From positions 3,100,001 through 3,164,000 of the forward strand of contig NZ_CP134146.1 in NCBI RefSeq assembly GCF_031583575.1: 64,000 nt of DNA. Direction: 5' to 3'. Below, piece after piece: positions 62,295-64,000 of the stretch; positions within the stretch are counted from its first letter, which is position 1, and the number at the start of each line of letters is the position of its first letter. A program made the position numbers and the translations under genes. Source of the DNA: Thalassotalea nanhaiensis (GTDB taxonomy: Bacteria; Pseudomonadota; Gammaproteobacteria; Enterobacterales; Alteromonadaceae). Under the pieces are notes generated by a model that saw only the letters and a list, made by a program, of their open reading frames with translations, was not told the DNA's origin and ran no database searches.

Positions 62295-62354
62295 TTATTT
62301 TAGGTGATCGCACATATCACAATTTATGCAAGTATCTAAAATGAGTAACGCCAT
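62295..62354 (-). pseudogene. yfhL: stub of the original yfhL 5' end, severed by element 2
   Basis: 20 codons: M-A-L-L-I-L-D-T-C-I-N-C-D-M-C-D, then H-L-K and stop. It begins 17 bases after the trhP stop, the normal spacing of a trhP-yfhL operon. The core TCGCACATATC is at 62308-62318. Confidence 0.9.
62308..62318. other. attR core of element 2
   Basis: TCGCACATATC, identical to 54765-54775; to its right the host yfhL sequence is original. Confidence 0.85.
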
Positions 62355-62371
62355 ATTGATCGAACCTTGCG

Positions 62372-63775
62372 TTAAGCGCTTGCTTGGTTTTGTGCAAATG
62401 GGTGACGAGTATTCTCACCATCATTTAAATACCGCATAATAATGCCGTATTCCAAGTCAAAATCAGTATCGAGTTTTATTTGTACAAAATGCCCCGAGCC
62501 TTTAGCGTCGGTAACTTCTTCGCCTTTACGGTTTTGCATATACTCCAAGACAAAGCTAATATTGCCTTGTGGGGTCATTAATTCTATTGAATCACCCGTT
62601 AAAAACTTATTTTTAACGTCAATTTCAATCAAACCATCTTCCGTTCGACCTAACACTTCACCAACAAACTGCTGACTGTCAGACTTTGAATAACCATATT
62701 CATAATTTTGTAAATGGTCATGGCGATGACGCGCCAGGAATCCTTCGGTATAACCACGGCTGGCTAAGTGCTCTAGATTGCCTTTCAGATCTTCATTAAA
62801 ACTTTTACCTGCAACGGCATCATTCATTGCTTGTTTATATATTTGCGCGGTGCGGGCACAGTAATAGAATGATTTAGTACGTCCTTCAATCTTTAATGAG
62901 TGCACACCCATTTTAACTAATCGTTCTACATGCTCGATTGCACGTAAATCTTTAGAATTCATGATATAGGTGCCGTGCTCATCTTCAAACGCCGGCATAT
63001 ATTCACCTGGACGACCTTGCTCTTGCAATAAAAACACTTCATCGGTTGGCTTTTGCTCTTTTTTGGCCATATCTGGCGTCCAAATTTCTGGCTCTTCTGC
63101 ACCAATAATATCTTGCTGAGGCGCTACGGCAATAATTTCACCATGCTCATCTTCTTTGGCGTCATGGGCATTGTAGGACCAACGACAAGAATTAGTACAC
63201 GTGCCTTGGTTAGGGTCTCGTTTATTAATGTAACCTGATAATAAACAGCGGCCAGAATAAGCCATGCATAACGCGCCATGTACGAAAACCTCAATTTCCA
63301 TTTCAGGCACTTTCATGCGAATTTCTTCAATTTCATCTAATGACAATTCACGCGACAAAATAACTCGCTCTACACCTTGTTGGTGCCAAAACTTTACTGT
63401 TGCCCAGTTTACAGCATTCGCTTGAACCGATAAATGAATTGGCATATCAGGGTAAGCTTCGCGGATCATCATTATTAGGCCTGGATCACTCATAATAAGT
63501 GCATCTGGCTTCATTGCGATAACAGGTGCGATGTCTTTTAAATAGGTTTTAAGCTTTGAATTATGTGGTGATATGTTGCTTACAACATACAACTTTTTAC
63601 CAAGTGCATGTGCTTCATTTATGCCAATTTCAAGGTTGGCTAAGTTAAATTCATTATTACGAACGCGTAAGCTATATCGAGGTTGGCCTGCGTAAACAGC
63701 ATCGGCGCCATAGGCAAATGCGTAACGCATGTTTTTAAGACTGCCAGCAGGAGATAATAATTCTGGTGAAAACAT
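62372..63775 (-). CDS. trhP: TrhP (YegQ), peptidase U32-family tRNA uridine hydroxylation protein
   Basis: 467 aa from ATG 63775; an upstream in-frame start would add 31 residues before the family's normal M-F-S-P-E-L-L-S-P-A-G. Motifs S-P-A-G, A-D-A-V-Y-A-G, and the cluster H-G-A-L-C-M-A-Y-S-G-R-C-L-L-S-G with C-T-N-S-C provide four conserved cysteines. TrhP makes 5-hydroxyuridine at tRNA position 34, dependent on prephenate and iron-sulfur cluster synthesis. Next to the yfhL stub, so the operon was trhP-yfhL; the ferredoxin may serve this enzyme, which I cannot verify here. Confidence 0.9.
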   Translation of the reverse strand: MFSPELLSPAGSLKNMRYAFAYGADAVYAGQPRYSLRVRNNEFNLANLEIGINEAHALGKKLYVVSNISPHNSKLKTYLKDIAPVIAMKPDALIMSDPGLIMMIREAYPDMPIHLSVQANAVNWATVKFWHQQGVERVILSRELSLDEIEEIRMKVPEMEIEVFVHGALCMAYSGRCLLSGYINKRDPNQGTCTNSCRWSYNAHDAKEDEHGEIIAVAPQQDIIGAEEPEIWTPDMAKKEQKPTDEVFLLQEQGRPGEYMPAFEDEHGTYIMNSKDLRAIEHVERLVKMGVHSLKIEGRTKSFYYCARTAQIYKQAMNDAVAGKSFNEDLKGNLEHLASRGYTEGFLARHRHDHLQNYEYGYSKSDSQQFVGEVLGRTEDGLIEIDVKNKFLTGDSIELMTPQGNISFVLEYMQNRKGEEVTDAKGSGHFVQIKLDTDFDLEYGIIMRYLNDGENTRHPFAQNQASA

Positions 63776-63923
63776 GTAAATACCAACCCTATTTATTGTA
63801 AGGACATTAAAAAAGAGCGGTATTTTAGTCGCTGAAGGCGAAAGGTTCAATACACATACAGTTAACAACTGTTATTAAATGTACGAACCTTGTTCAATAT
63901 CAATAAAAATAGATACTTAACGG

Positions 63924-64000
63924 TTAATCTTCTAAGTAAGAATTAGTTGCTAATTCAAATTGCGCTAACATATCTTCAATGAAACGGTTCACTTCACCGG
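63924..64000 (-). CDS. partial CDS, C-terminus of an unknown protein
   Basis: The last 24 codons are visible (ending R-F-I-E-D-M-L-A-Q-F-E-L-A-T-N-S-Y-L-E-D, stop at 63924-63926); the rest lies outside the window. Co-directional with trhP, about 150 bases upstream of it. Too short to identify. Confidence 0.5.
   Translation of the reverse strand, partial: GEVNRFIEDMLAQFELATNSYLED

Larger units (their letters stand above)
54765..62318. mobile_element. element 2: tyrosine-recombinase integrative element in yfhL, about 7.5 kb
   Basis: Bounded by 11-bp identical cores inside two copies of the yfhL 5' end. Carries an integrase by the left end, arm-type repeats at both ends, two tandem HTH genes near the right end, a replication-relaxation protein, a RepA-like ATPase, a structured GC-rich locus and small accessory genes. 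No relaxase, conjugation or capsid gene was seen, so it is probably mobilised by a helper. Confidence 0.88.

Noticed and set aside
62295-62354. a functional leader peptide
   Set aside because: It is the original yfhL start cut by element 2; the stop comes from the element.

Overview
The window reads as a chromosome segment of a low-GC marine gammaproteobacterium, most likely Alteromonadales (Colwelliaceae-like). This is inferred from the AT-rich composition, the secreted M3 and M13 lipoprotein peptidases, an RRF_GI-family protein, EttA, and a trhP-yfhL operon. No rRNA, tRNA or CRISPR array was recognised.

Bases 1-32.9 kb look like ordinary chromosome. A minus-strand cluster encodes an AMP-dependent ligase, an ICMT-like membrane methyltransferase, an unusual KAS III-like protein and the start of a fourth gene. 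A secreted alpha/beta hydrolase follows. Next is a long plus-strand series (5.7-17.1 kb): a Tat-exported TldD, a TldE partner, a DUF4159 protein, a MoxR ATPase, a DUF58 protein and three large membrane proteins of BatA-like type. Then come a double-cupin protein, an M3 peptidase, a ceramidase-like membrane protein, a sigma-54 activator, a 2-oxoacid decarboxylase, an Ig-like lipoprotein, a TPR hybrid histidine kinase, an SPFH protein and a sulfatase.

The most striking part is two unrelated integrative elements about 5.5 kb apart. Each is inserted inside the 5' coding end of a housekeeping gene, and each supplies a substitute 5' end that keeps the gene intact. Element 1 (about 33213-49273, 16 kb) sits in ettA. 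It carries a large serine recombinase at its right end, a restriction-modification pair whose C5 methyltransferase is circularly permuted, and two small operons preceded by the same 27-bp sequence. It also has several NUMOD3-type mini-genes, an HNH nuclease, a lone HK97-fold major capsid protein with no terminase, portal or tail genes, a GIY-YIG-like nuclease and a SIR2-HerA defence pair. Joining its ends gives an attP with a 15-of-19 inverted repeat around a central AC. A promoter-like sequence inside the recombinase gene points outward into ettA.

Element 2 (about 54765-62318, 7.5 kb) sits in yfhL and separates it from trhP. It carries a tyrosine recombinase, arm-type repeats at both ends and a roughly 300-bp GC-rich region that can fold into a cloverleaf. 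It also has a replication-relaxation (MobC-like) protein, a RepA-like ATPase, two overlapping HTH proteins that are excisionase candidates, and small secreted or unknown proteins. The stub of the original yfhL lies next to trhP, which shows what was there before insertion.

Between the elements are ettA, a crotonase, an M13 peptidase and an RRF_GI protein. The best candidates for something undescribed are the capsid-plus-defence content of element 1, the 27-bp repeat regulon with NUMOD3 mini-proteins, and the cloverleaf locus of element 2.
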